A stretch of 64,000 bases of DNA from Carallia brachiata. Its lineage: Eukaryota; Streptophyta; Magnoliopsida; Malpighiales; Rhizophoraceae. A program made the position numbers and the translations under genes. Shown in pieces: positions 38,751-49,827 of the stretch (position 1 is the first letter of the stretch; each line of letters starts with the position of its first letter). The notes under the pieces were generated by a model. That model was not told the DNA's origin and did not search any database. It saw only the letters and a program-made list of their open reading frames with translations. The stretch lies in assembly GCA_021464245.1 (NCBI GenBank), contig JADCRB010000110.1, positions 1,302,001 to 1,366,000 of the forward strand. The letters run 5' to 3'.

Positions 38751-41700
38751 TGCATGCGATTACTGATAAAGATATGCAACTATTTTGTGAATTGAGCCAA
38801 AAAATTATCAAAAACTTTTGCAATCGACCGACGTGAGCACTCCGATTATATGAACTAACTAAAAACAAAACACTTTTAGAATCTAATCACTTAATAACAT
38901 CCATTTTTACATTTCCTCTTTCTCCTTTGATCTCTTTAATTTGTTTCTACATGCTGCTCAATTTGATTTTTTTTTTTTTTGTCAAGAAAAGTTACGCTAA
39001 AAGGTGTTTCTATTTGAAAGTTAATGAATACTTACAAATTATTAAAAACTTACTATAAAATTTATATATAACACATTTATAAAAAATCCTGACAACAATC
39101 ACTTAATAAGATTTGAATGTAAAATAAAATGCACGACAGACCAAATAGCTGCTGAATTTACCCTTCAAACTCACTTTGAGTTTTTGGATGGGAGACGTAT
39201 ACCCACTTATCAAATCAGTCGGATTACAGAAGAGAAACAAATGTACTAGTTTTCAGAGTGCCAAGTGCCCGTTATATGATTCACAGCATGCCATGTGAAA
39301 TATCATCTCAACCCCATATATCATTTGTTTGTGATGGATATAATTCTGTGTCATTTCTTGCTAGCCGCCATGAAGATTAAAAAAAGAAAAAAAGCGCCGA
39401 ATGGCGTAAATGATCTTGTCGCATTCCGAATAGACAAAATAAGCGGCGACTTGTCATCATCATTTCTTACTGCTAATGTACGTGGAGTATGATTAAAAAC
39501 CATCTAACGGTGGTAACAATTTTAAAAGAACTAAGGGAAGGTGTCATCTCCACCAAGTGGAGTTTGAGCTAGGCCGTCTTCAGCTGGGTGAGGAGGTTCG
39601 AACCTCCTACTCCAAAAAATGGTCCAATTTGGAGGTTATCTACTCGTGGAAAGGATATTTGTATCTGCGTAGTATGTTTTGACATATTTTTTTCATTTTA
39701 TTTAATATTTAATAGATTAATTATTAATTAATTTTGAATGTTTAAAAAAAAAGAGTCAAAGATTTCTTTGTAAAGTTGAGAATTAAATTTTTTATAAAAT
39801 TAGTTTATTAGTTATACAATAGAGTATCTCTCTGTATTTTAATTTAAATATGACATTGTTTGGGCTGTCGTCTTTCAGTCAATATAATTAAAATCAGATC
39901 GGACCGGCTAGTTCAACTAGTTGGACCAGTGACCGGTCTTAGATCCGGTCCGGTTTAAGCCTAAAAATGGGGGGCATACCGGACCGGTCAAAACCGATAA
40001 AAAACTGGACTGGTTCAACCGGTTCAATTCAACTTAAAAAATTTTAAATTATAATTGGACCCAAAACTTTGTCTGAATTATAATTAAAGTTTTAATTTTA
40101 ACTAAAAATATCAATTTAGTCCTAAATTGATTAAAACTTTCAATTTAATTATTAAACATAAAAAAATTAATATTTAACTACTATTTATAAATATCATTTT
40201 TTCAATTAATTTTTATAAATATATATATTATTAAATACCGGTTCAAATACTGGTTCAACTGGTTGAATCTTGACCCATTAATATTTTCAGTTCGATAATC
40301 GGTCTAATTCTGACAACCTTGCTTTCAGTCCGCTTTTTTGTTTAATTTGTTTTTTGGGTGCACTTCAGTCCACTTCTTCCTGAATTTCGAGTTTACTTAC
40401 ATTTTCACAAGCCTAATGAAAATATCGAATGGATGGCCCAGTCGAAAACCCACTCGAGCTCTGCAAACCCGATAAGTCCGGCACATAGGGTCAAATGTTT
40501 TCGTTGTGCTCGAGACTGATTGGACTAAGATGCTTGAAACCTTCCGTTGCCAAATGAAATTTCCGATCTTCAATACCTACAAAGATCTATTAAAAAAAAA
40601 CCACAAACCAAAAAAAAATACCTACAAAGATCTTTTTTATAACTAAAAATCTTGAATTTGAATTCAAGTTGAACGACGCAGGTTGGTTTTCTACCTTATA
40701 GGATTTTTGTCAATTTTGCCCGGATTTTTTCTAGGAAAACTCACAATATAATTTTACCTATATATATATATATATATATATACTCATTATATATATACAA
40801 AAAATAGATTTAAAATGATAAGACGAGCCCCTTATTTGAATTTAAACCGTTAACTGTATCGTACTCACTATTTAATTAATAATTAAAATTTAAACAGTAA
40901 ATCTGTATCTTCATTTTATGTCTAATTTTTATATTTTTATATATATTTTTCTACACATATCACTTATATTAGTTTTTTTTTCTCGTAAATATGAGGGGAA
41001 AACAGAGGACAAAACGTCTAGCTTGAATATGCAATGATCTGTGGTGCGGTGTGGTGGAGCTTCAAAGCTATCCATTTTCTGCCTTATCTTTAATGAGGAG
41101 GAAGCCGAAGAGTCCAAAAACTTCCAGGGACAAGGAACTTGCATGGACATGGACAACTTTTTATTTTCCCTCATCTTCGACAGGGCCATATTAACAACTC
41201 CGTGAGTAAGACCCACAAGCGGACCACCACCCCACAACACGTTGCAAATGTAGCCCACGACCCACGAGGATGGTTGACTGGCGGTGAGATAAGTTTTGAC
41301 GAGACAGGACTCAAGTTGTCCATTTGATGAGAAACTGATCAGCATTATTCTTGTTATTCCTCACTCCCTTCATTTTTTTTTTAATTTTTTTGGAATTTCT
41401 TGAATTAGATTCGTCGTTTGTGATATTGGTCAAAAAATAGGGCGCTTTGAGGACACTACCGGTCGATGACCAGCTGTATCTCGTGGCAGTGTCGACTCTG
41501 GAGCCAGTCGACCCAACAAATTGTAATTAGTGTGCTTAGGACACCCAATGCTCGTCACTTAAATTTTTATTCTAAAAATCTCAAATTTTAATATTCTAAA
41601 ATATAATCTTCTGAGAAAAAAGAATGTGAACCATTCCAATTAATTAAAGTTGTAGGTTCAAATGATAATTCAGTTGGACTCTATACCAGCAGGCTTTAGA

Positions 41701-42170
41701 ATGTAAGTCGTAATCATCCGTTCTTAGCTAGAGTTCAAATCTCGTGTGTAAGAGTCTCTCGTCTTTACAAGAAAAAGAGGTGATTCAAAAAAGTTGAATA
41801 AAAATGTTAAACTGTGACTTGGATCCACTTCATGTACATCCCAAAATGCTCATTTTTCACCTACAAGAGTGGGGTCATGTGGTTAAACGAGCTGAATTTT
41901 GTCTAATAAGTTGTATGTTTGAATCTCAATTTCTTCCCCTAACTCTTGGCGAGATGATAAATCTACGTCATAAGCCTTATTTTGCAAAAGTTTCCTAAGT
42001 TTTAGCTCAACATAATTACAGTGAAAAGATCCCTAAATGTGAATGGTGCGAGGAATGCAATATTATCTTCCCTATTGGGTATATATTTTCAGCCCTTCCC
42101 CATACTCAATCTTTGCGCAAAAAAAAAAAAAGATAAATAAATAAAACCCTTTTTTATCAGGTTAAGAGTA
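38751..42170. repeat. Subrepeat, unit 3, second copy
   Basis: Ortholog of 22031-25370, including the same hAT-like insertion. No gene. Confidence 0.7.
39880..40321. mobile_element. hAT-like CCGG-rich MITE, 442 bp (unit 3 copy)
   Basis: Flanked by CTTTCAGT at 39872-39879 and 40322-40329, the same site as the unit 2 copy at 23127. Ends and internal ACCGGTTCAACC-like motifs match. No coding capacity. Confidence 0.7.
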
Positions 42171-42208
42171 AGTCGGATGATGATTTTGTGTACTCATCAA
42201 TTACTCAT

Positions 42209-42787
42209 TAGGATGTATAAATATTTTTAAAATGATCAGTGTCTATGTTGGACACACGTATCACATACGACACTCGCTCAATATTCTTTGAACACATGTT
42301 GGACACTCTGAAACGTAACTAACAAAAAAAATATAAATAAAAAAATTTCGAACTTGCGGATTGAACACTTCTAATTCACATGTCAAATACATCTAATAAA
42401 TATGTTAGATACTTTTATATATATTTGATATTTTAATTAATATGTTAATATGTTATACACACACATATGTATTATTTACTTAAATATTTTGTTACATACA
42501 CGCATATATACACGCACATATATAATTTTTTTAAAAAATTATGAAGAAAATAAAAATTACATTATAAAATACCATAATAATAATTATTATAAATTATATA
42601 TAAAAAAATTAAATTTATTGAAAAATATTTAAATTATATATATATATATATATAATATAATATTTAATATATTTTATATCTGTATCAACGTCGTGTCTAT
42701 ATCTTAATTTTCTTAGAACTTCTGTATTTTTATATTCATATCGTATAATATTTGTATCTCATATTGGTGTGTGTTCGCGGATCATAT
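42209..42787. mobile_element. AT-rich insertion upstream of long GRP gene (unit 3)
   Basis: Ortholog of 25409-25971, bounded by ATTACTCAT (42200-42208) and ATTACTTAT (42788-42796). Class uncertain. Confidence 0.6.
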
Positions 42788-44046
42788 ATTACTTATGAGC
42801 GTTGGATGGTTATCCTTTGACGTTGAGGTCATTTAATTCAGACAACGAATCGAGACAGGAGTGTGGTTGGGATATTAAAACACCATCAATGAGCAAAAAT
42901 AGTCTGGATAAGATAGATCTTCGTTGACTGAATACATTGAGTTCTCATGACACTTATACCGTAAGTTTGGTTTCAGGACTCACCGACACTTCCCTCACTT
43001 TTAACATGACGATGAATAAACTCATTTACTGACAGACCACAAAGTTGGATGGCAGTTTATTTTTAACTTTATTACTTAGATGACCTAATAACAAAAGAAA
43101 CTCAGTGGCACTTATTTCACGTGAAAGAAGGGTGGGAACCTCTCAAGGAATCTTGCACAACACTTACTATTAAAATACAACAAACACAACAAACGGATGT
43201 ACCATTCCATATAACTAAGCAAGCGACACGAACATCAGAGAGAGCCCTACAAAGGGAGAGCAAGCGTCATCACTGACGTAGATTTCGATGCCAATCCAAA
43301 TTCATTCAAGAGATGTAGGGCCTTATGCATTTACGTTCCCAGTTTTGCATCCAAAAATCAGATACAACGATGCACGACCACTTACCATTGAGATTTTATA
43401 TGATGGATTATTGGAATAGTCCGACATGGGAAACTTTGCTGTAGCTCCCTTATTAATCCTTAGGCTTTAGATCCGACACTGCATGTACATAACTAAATAT
43501 GCATATCTATTTCCTAGCCACTTGCTACGCCCATTCCGTGCTGACTATTCAAATTTATTCCTCAAGTTTAAAATTAAGATAAAAATTTTTAATTTGATTC
43601 ATTTAAAATATGATGAGTTAAATAAATTTAAATGTGAATTAAAACAAAATTTAAGTTGGATCCATTTGAAATTTTGTTAAAAAAAATAAAATAGATTGTG
43701 TGTTGTACGTTCTCACAAAATAAATGAATAAAAATAAAAGCTTGAGTATGATATCTTGACCGTCATATTTCATATAGAATGGGGATGGTCGTATTTTAAT
43801 AGTTTAGATAGGGTATTAATTATTTCATCAATATATCATTTGTCTCTCTATGCCCTTATTGCTATCTAACTTGTCGGCACCATTTTTTAGTCCTATTATG
43901 TAGATATAAAAATTTCACATAAAATAATGACGCAGGTCTATTATTTGAATCTGAACTGTTAATTACGTTATTTAATGAATAATTGAAATCAAATAGTGGT
44001 CCACGTTATTGTGTATCAAATTTTCGTATCAATGTAATTTTTTTCC

Positions 44047-44054
44047 TATAAATA
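44047..44054 (+). promoter_or_regulatory. TATA box of family A copy 4
   Basis: TATAAATA, 93 bases before the ATG of the gene at 44140, in the conserved long-type promoter. Confidence 0.65.
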
Positions 44055-44139
44055 GTGCAGAACTACATTGCCTTTTCCAAACACTTGAAAGCTCTACAGC
44101 ACAAGCATCTTCTAGTGACCTAAGACAGCTAGCAAATTA

Positions 44140-44736
44140 ATGGCTTTTTCCAAGTCCTTCTTTCTTCTTTTTTGTGCTCTGCTTGCCCTTGTTCTCTTGG
44201 TATCAGCTGCTGAAGTTTCCACTTCGCATGGTATATCAGTCCGTCTCTATTTCTTCAGTATTTTCTTGCTCTTCAGGCTAATCAGTAGCTCCCATATAAT
44301 CACTATTATTGTTATTACAAATGATCATATATTGCCAAGCTCTCGTATTACTCACAATTTAACTTTAATATAGCCCAAAGCTAAAAAATAAAACCAATTT
44401 AACCTTTTTAAGCTTTTCTTAATTTGTTTTAGAAAATGGAAAAAGAAAATGGTGACTTAATCATGCTTTGTATTGGTTTCAGAAGAAAGCGGCAAAAATG
44501 CAGAGGTAGATCAGTACGGAGGCCCCGGATATGGTGGAGGCCGTGGTGGATACGGAGGGGGCCGTGGTGGATACGGAGGGGGTGGATACGGAGGGGGCCG
44601 TGGTGGATACGGAGGGGGTGGGCACGGAGGTAGGTGCCCATATGGCTGCTGTGGCTACCGTTATGGAGGCTGCAGATGCTGCGCCAATGCTAATGAGAAA
44701 CCTGATGCCGAATTCGCAGATAACACTCGTAACTAA
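44140..44736 (+). CDS. Family A secreted glycine-rich protein, long form (copy 4)
   Basis: Exons 44140-44230 and 44483-44736, phase-1 join, 114 residues. The signal peptide matches copy 2 except Ser3 to Phe. Mature part: EVSTSH, EESGKNAEVDQYGGPG, a Gly-rich tract of GGGRGGYGGG units (about 35 residues, no Pro), GHGGRCPYGCC, GGCRCCANANEKPD, and tail EFADNTRN. The Cys spacing is C-x3-CC-x6-C-x-CC. Class II GRP architecture; probable cell-wall or apoplastic protein. Its upstream and downstream flanks are the source or sister of the inverted block around 57505-61653, which carries the same gene type. Confidence 0.85.
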
Positions 44737-46366
44737 ATATATGTATTAATTTTCTGCTGGAAAATTTGAAGCTTTGTTTTGTGTGTAACTATATATATCA
44801 TGTTCTGGACATGTACGATAGTTCCGGTGTTAATAAGGCCTGCAATCTGAGCAACGTTTAGCTAGCGTTGCTAATTTGCATGGGCCACAACGTTTGAATA
44901 ATAAATGGCTTCTTCTATCAATATTATATATAATCCTATGAAATATTAAATCCTTTAAACTACCCCCATCTCTTGTCAATTCCTCCCTCTGACTAAATGT
45001 TTTCTTGGGCCAGCTTGATGGATGGGTCCTTGGTTAAAGAACAAAAGATGGCTTAATTAATTATATGATTATAACATGGTTTCCTTTTCTAATTCAAGCA
45101 GAATTCCATTATATATAATTTTCATTGAAAATGTACAGTGCTTCATTTGGTTGCAAGTTATTGCACAGATAGCCAATCTCTCGAAGTATCTCCACTAGTA
45201 TATATATATATATACTTCATATGAAATGGGGTGGACTATATATATATTTACACAAACTTCACCAACCATTCATCTGTGACTGATGCATGCTCGGAAGTTA
45301 GAACATCAACAAGATCTTGCGGAAAAAGACCGAATTTCGCTAACAATCACAATTTAGTCCGATGAACCCTTTAACTTAAGTCCAAAAAAACGGAATAAAA
45401 AAACAAAAGAAAACCTTGCATTGAGTTACACATTTTATAATTCCTCCTACACATATTGACTTACTTATTTGCAATTATTGTTCAGTCAAAAAAAATTTGC
45501 AATTATTATTTTTATTATGACAAAAAAAAAAACGCGGGACTCTCGCCCTTATCTTCCCTCCCACCTGTCACCCTATTTTTCTTTCATTGTAGTTGTTATG
45601 GTTGCACATTTATTATGGATGCTGGTATTGTTTTGTCCTTTTGAAGCGTGAAGTCAAATTCCAAACTGTTTAAAAAAAAAAAAAAAAGCGTTTCCTGATT
45701 CAAATTTTCTAATTTTTTTTTTCGTAAGAATTCAGATTTGAATTTTAGACTTACATAACTCTACCATGTGACTGTGGACAACACGGGGAGAAAGGCCCAT
45801 TGATTCTACAAAGCTCATTAGAAAGTCTTAAAAGCTAAGAAATATTTTTCCATTGGATTGGGACCAGTGGTTCAACTTAAATATTTGCCCTCTGCTTAGT
45901 TGAAAATTGGTCCATCCAAGATGGTGTCAGGCTGGCAGGTCAGAGTAGAATATTTGTAGTAAAAATTTTGATAATTTTATTTAAATAATTTTAAAGTAAT
46001 AATAAAATAATATAAATTATTAAATAATTAAATTTATAAAAAAAATAAAAAATTAATAAATTATCAAATATTATTTAATAATACTGTATTACTATTTATT
46101 ATTACCCATTTAAAGTCATGTCGTATTTTATTAGTTTAGATAAGATATTAATTATTTTATCGATATATCTGGTCTCTCTGCACTCTTATTGTTACTTAAC
46201 TTGTGGGTATCATTTTCTATAAAAGTCTTATTATATAAATATAAAAATTTAATATAAAATAATGATATAAATTTACTATTTAAATCTGAATTATTAACTA
46301 TTTAATATCAAATAGTGGTCCACGTTATTGTGTATCAAATTTTTGTATCAATGTTTTTTTTTTCTC
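44737..46366. other. Linker between long and short family A genes, unit 3
   Basis: Colinear with 27923-29558. 3' region, A-rich runs and AT-rich filler; no supportable gene. Confidence 0.6.
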
Positions 46367-46374
46367 TATTTATA
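46367..46374 (+). promoter_or_regulatory. TATA box of family A copy 5
   Basis: TATTTATA, 93 bases before the ATG of the gene at 46460. Confidence 0.6.
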
Positions 46375-46459
46375 GTGAAGAACTGCATTGCCTTTTCCAA
46401 ACACTCGAAAGCTCTACAGCACAAGCATCGTTTAGTGACCTAAGACAGCTAGCAAATTA

Positions 46460-46986
46460 ATGGCTTCTTCCAAGTCCTTCTTTCTTCTTTTTTGTGCTCT
46501 GCTTGCCCTTGTTCTCTTGGTGTCAGCTGCTGAAGTTTCCACTTCGGATGGTATATCAGTCCGTCTCTATTTCTTCAGTATTTTCTTGCTCTTCAGGCTA
46601 AGCAGTAGCTCCCATATAATCAAGATTATTGTTATTACAAATGATCATATATTGCCAAGCTCTCGTATTACTCACAATTTAACTTTAATATGGCCCAAAG
46701 CTAAAAAAATAAAACCAATATAACCGTTTTTAAGCTTTTCTTAATTTGTTGTAGAAAATGGAAAAAGATAATGGAGACTTAATCATGCTTTGTATTGGTT
46801 TCAGAAGAAAGCGGCAAAAATGCAGAGGTAGATCAGTACGGACGCCCTGGATATGGCGGCCCCAGAAATGGTGTGTGCTGCACTTTTGGCTGCTGCCTTC
46901 GCTGCCCTAATGGAGGCTGCCGCAGATGCTGCGCCAATGCTAATGAGAAACGTGATGCCGAATTCGCAGATGACACCCGTAACTAA
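46460..46986 (+). CDS. Family A secreted Cys-rich peptide, short form (copy 5)
   Basis: Exons 46460-46550 and 46805-46986, 90 residues, almost identical to the copy at 29652; the only protein change seen is Asp for Glu in the tail (EFADDTRN). Signal peptide, QYGRPGYGGPRNGVCC, FGCCLRC and GCRRCC motifs are as in that copy. The coding part is intact, but a 2.7-kb Copia element lies in the opposite orientation 102 bases past the stop. It separates the coding region from most of its 3' flank (resumes at 49828). Polyadenylation and transcript stability could therefore differ from the sister copy. Confidence 0.8.
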
Positions 46987-47083
46987 ATTTATGTATTAAT
47001 TTTCGGCAGGAAAATTTGAAGCTTTGTTTTGTGAGTAACTATGTAGATCATGTTCTGGACGTGTACGATGGTTCTGGTGTAAA

Positions 47084-47088
47084 TAAGG
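47084..47088. repeat. Copia target-site duplication, left
   Basis: TAAGG, repeated at 49823-49827. The sister copy at 29652 has the uninterrupted AAATAAGGCCTGCAA at this place (near 30277), which confirms the insertion site. Confidence 0.95.
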
Positions 47089-47727
47089 TGTTGTGCAGAT
47101 GGGCAGCGGAAGCGCGAGAAATAGATGCAACAAAATAGAGAAGGCTTAAAGAAAAAGATAAATGGACTCACAGAGTTATGTGGTTCGGCTTATTGCCTAC
47201 GTCCACAGGCGAAGACACGCAGGGAATATTCATTAACAAAACAAATGAGAGATATTACAGTGTCACTCTAAAGGCTCACAATACCCAAAAGCCCGATACA
47301 CCCAAATTGACACTCACTCCTTTTGCAACAACAAATTCAAAACCTCACATACACCAAATAACAAAACACAAGAGTGCAGGACTTAAAATAACAAAAGAAC
47401 AAACCTTGTTCTTAATCCCTCAATCCCTCTCGGTTGCCCACTCCAAGCAAATGAAGATGCCAACACATATATATACTAAATCTTCAAGCACAAAAGGTCA
47501 ACAATTAGGCCATTCTCCAAATCTTGTTCAAACTTGCCAAACTTGTCAAACTTGCCAAACTTACCAAACTTTGAATTTCCAATTCAAAGTTGGTTAGCTA
47601 ACCAAATAAGACCAAATCTAACATTGAAAAATAAACATTTAACACATGATCAATGTCTTCAATATTGTAGGAGTTAGCCATCCAAATTTGACCAATGAGA
47701 CTTTACAATTCAAGACACAATACCACA
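47089..47727 (-). mobile_element. 3' LTR of Copia element (639 bp)
   Basis: Begins TGTTGTGCAG and ends AATACCACA on the + strand; terminal dinucleotides TG/CA. It matches 49186-49822 with roughly a dozen differences by eye. It is the 3' LTR because the element reads on the minus strand. It contains 11-base CAAACTTGCCA-type tandem repeats near 47520-47570. Confidence 0.92.
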
Positions 47728-47740
47728 AATCTCCACCTTG
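47728..47740 (-). other. Copia polypurine tract
   Basis: On the minus strand CAAGGTGGAGATT directly abuts the 3' LTR start (TGTGGTATTG), the expected place for second-strand priming. Confidence 0.8.
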
Positions 47741-47843
47741 ACTTGAATTGAAAGTTACGACAAGTAGCTAAAAAAAAAAATACGCGAGGTAGCAACAAAA
47801 TTCCCTTCAACAAGTCTTCTCCAAAAGAGTTGAAAGACCCCCT

Positions 47844-48062
47844 TTAATTCATACCAAATCCAACAGTAGACTTCAACTTGACCGTTGGAATATTACCATA
47901 ATCCATTAACGAATAAGACGAAACACAAGCAGCTCCACCTGCAACGGTAACACCTTGCAGCACATAAAGACTCCCAATTTTGTTAGCATTCAGAAAAATT
48001 AGAGAATCTTTAGTAATTGTCAAAACTCCACCTTGAGCTGAACACGTACCCATTAGTTTCAA
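47844..48062 (-). pseudogene. Copia pre-integrase region remnant
   Basis: Minus-strand frame with motifs GTCSAQGGVLTITKD and GSLYVLQG, typical of the stretch between protease and integrase of Copia polyproteins. It overlaps the end of the gag/protease frame in another phase, so a small indel near 48035 separates them. The expected integrase zinc-binding region does not follow; the frame ends and the polypurine region comes next. Confidence 0.75.
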
Positions 48063-49086
48063 GAGTACCCAAAGAGATGATATTCCTTTTCAGGTCCGGA
48101 ATGTGCCACACATCATAGAGAGTCCTCAATGTCCCGTCAAACATCTTAATCTGGACAGTACCTTTTCCAGCAACGAAACAAGATGTATTGTTCCCCATAA
48201 ATACAACTCCACCTTCAACTGAATTATAAGTGGAAAACCACTCCTTACTTGGAGTCATATGGTGGGAACAGCCAGAATCTAAGATCCATTCAGATTTGGA
48301 ACTTAAATTATCACCGGTTGCAACAAAAAGAACCTCAGCACTAGAATCATCTACTGCAAAACTAGCTTCTCCAGGGGGAGTATCATTCTGCTGTTTATTT
48401 CTGAGTTTATAGCACTCAGACTTAATGTGTCCCTTCTTGCGACAATAATTACAGGTCATATTTTTGTGTTTAGATTTATACCTGGATTCATAATTGTCAC
48501 TACTGGAGCCTGCATTTCTGAACTTTCCTCTTGTGAGCAAACCATCTGCTAGAACAACAGAGCTCTCGCCAGATAATTCTTTATCAATAAGCTCTTTAGA
48601 TAAAAGAGCAGCTTTAACATCTGCGAGAGAAATAGTCTCTTTACCATAAAGCAGAGTCTCTCGAAAATTCCTATAAGAGGGAGGCAATGAACATAAAAGC
48701 CGTAAGGCTTTATCTTCGTCTTCGATTTTGAGATCAATGGATTCGAGATCCATAATAATAGAAATGAATTCATCAAGGTGGGACTTGATTGGTGTGCCTT
48801 CTGCCATACGAAGCATATACAGGCGATGCTTCAGGTGCAGTCTATTAGTGAGGGATTTAGTCTTGTACAAAGACTCTAACTTTTGCCATAATCCCAAAGC
48901 TGTCTTTTCATGGATGACTTCGCGCAAAACTTCATTAGACAAGCACAATTGAATTTGGGCGAGTGCTTTAGCATCCATCTCATCTTTCTTCTCTGCGGTC
49001 ATAGACTCGGGCATTTTTTCTTTTCCAAGTAAAGCAATTTGCAAATTAGATTGAGTTAAGAGAGCAGACATCTTTACCTGCCACAA
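48010..49086 (-). CDS. Copia gag and protease start, frameshifted at both ends
   Basis: An open frame of 358 codons on the minus strand. The N-terminal part carries the Copia gag feature WQVKMSALL and the UBN2-like region (GLWQKLESLYKTKSL, HLDEF, LCSLPPSY). A CCHC zinc knuckle (CNYCRKKGHIKSEC) follows, then a protease-type DSG site in WILDSGCSHHMT. The most likely true ATG, at 49139, is in another frame: about one base is missing near 49112, so the reading frame to gag is broken at its start. The downstream end is also shifted near 48035. A functional product is unlikely. Confidence 0.85.
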   Translation of the reverse strand: MWQVKMSALLTQSNLQIALLGKEKMPESMTAEKKDEMDAKALAQIQLCLSNEVLREVIHEKTALGLWQKLESLYKTKSLTNRLHLKHRLYMLRMAEGTPIKSHLDEFISIIMDLESIDLKIEDEDKALRLLCSLPPSYRNFRETLLYGKETISLADVKAALLSKELIDKELSGESSVVLADGLLTRGKFRNAGSSSDNYESRYKSKHKNMTCNYCRKKGHIKSECYKLRNKQQNDTPPGEASFAVDDSSAEVLFVATGDNLSSKSEWILDSGCSHHMTPSKEWFSTYNSVEGGVVFMGNNTSCFVAGKGTVQIKMFDGTLRTLYDVWHIPDLKRNIISLGTLETNGYVFSSRWSFDNY

Positions 49087-49170
49087 CAGAAAACTAGTAT
49101 TGCGATCAAACTCTCGATTTCAAATTTTGTTGACGTCATACTTGGAAGCCCTCAAGAACAAAACTAAACA

Positions 49171-49182
49171 GCTCTGATACCA
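49171..49182 (-). other. Copia primer-binding site (initiator Met tRNA)
   Basis: On the minus strand TGGTATCAGAGC, the standard primer-binding site for tRNA-iMet in plant Copia elements, three bases from the 5' LTR end. Confidence 0.93.
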
Positions 49183-49185
49183 GTT

Positions 49186-49822
49186 TGTTGTGCAGATGGG
49201 CAGGAAGCGCGCGAAAGACAGACAACAAAATAGAGAAGGCTTAAAGAAAAGGATAAATGGACTCACAGAGTTACGTGGTTCGGCTTATTGCCTACGTCCA
49301 CGGGCGAAGACACGCAGGGAATATTCATTAACAAAACAAATGAGAGATATTACAGTGTCACTCTAAAGGCTCACAATACCCAAAAGCCCGATACACCCAA
49401 ATTGACACTCACTCCTTTTGCAACAACAAATTCAAAACCTCACATACACCAAATAACAAAACACGAGAGTGCAGGACTTAAAATAACAAAAGAACAAACC
49501 TTGTTCTTAATCCCTCAATCCCTCTTGGTTGCCCACTCCAAACAAATGAAGATGCCAACACATATATATACTAAATCTTCAAGCACAAAAGGTCAACAAT
49601 TAGGCCATTCTCCAAATCTTGTTCAAACTTGCCAAACTTGTCAAACTTGCCAAACTTACCAAACTTTGAATTTCCAATTCAAAGTTGGTTAGCTAACCAA
49701 ATAAGACCAAATCTAACATTGAAAAATAAACATTTAACACATGATCAATGTCTTCAATATTGTAGGAGTTAGTCATCCAAATTTGACCAATGAGACTTTA
49801 CAATTCAAAACACAATACCACA
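49186..49822 (-). mobile_element. 5' LTR of Copia element (637 bp)
   Basis: TGTTGTGCAG...AATACCACA, the partner of 47089-47727. The differences are mostly C/T and G/A changes plus small indels near the U5 end. Confidence 0.92.
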
Positions 49823-49827
49823 TAAGG
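49823..49827. repeat. Copia target-site duplication, right
   Basis: TAAGG, exact match to 47084-47088. The family A 3' flank continues with CCTGCAATATAAGC. Confidence 0.95.

Larger units (their letters stand above)
34721..44046. other. Unit 3 spacer, family B copy 3 to long family A copy 4
   Basis: No supportable gene. Colinear with 17992-27235. Contains subrepeats at about 36060-38750 and 38751-42170, the hAT-like element at 39880-40321, the insertion at 42209-42787 and the promoter region of the gene at 44140. Confidence 0.6.
29652..46459. repeat. Segmental duplication unit 3 (about 16.8 kb)
   Basis: Direct repeat of unit 2, running from one short family A gene to the next. It carries the intact short gene, family B copy 3, two subrepeats and the long gene at 44140. 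It lacks the 767-bp hAT-like MITE of unit 2. Confidence 0.85.
47089..49822 (-). mobile_element. Internally deleted Copia LTR retrotransposon (2,734 bp)
   Basis: Complete termini: two LTRs, a primer-binding site complementary to initiator methionine tRNA, a polypurine tract and 5-bp TAAGG duplications. The interior (47728-49185) keeps only a gag/protease-type frame and a remnant of the pre-integrase region. Integrase, reverse transcriptase and RNase H are absent, so it cannot move unaided. It lies antisense to the family A gene at 46460. The gag carries frameshifts. The few LTR differences suggest a fairly recent insertion, after the units duplicated, since unit 3 has an empty site. Confidence 0.93.

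Noticed and set aside
40929..41345. 138-codon minus-strand frame, with relatives at 9255, 20998, 24218 and 37722
   Set aside because: Part of the subrepeat; lengths and frames differ among copies because of unselected indels, and no domain is recognisable.
47178..47597. 139-codon frame, with a twin at 49288-49692
   Set aside because: Both lie wholly inside the two LTRs of the Copia element, antisense to it, and have no recognisable domain.
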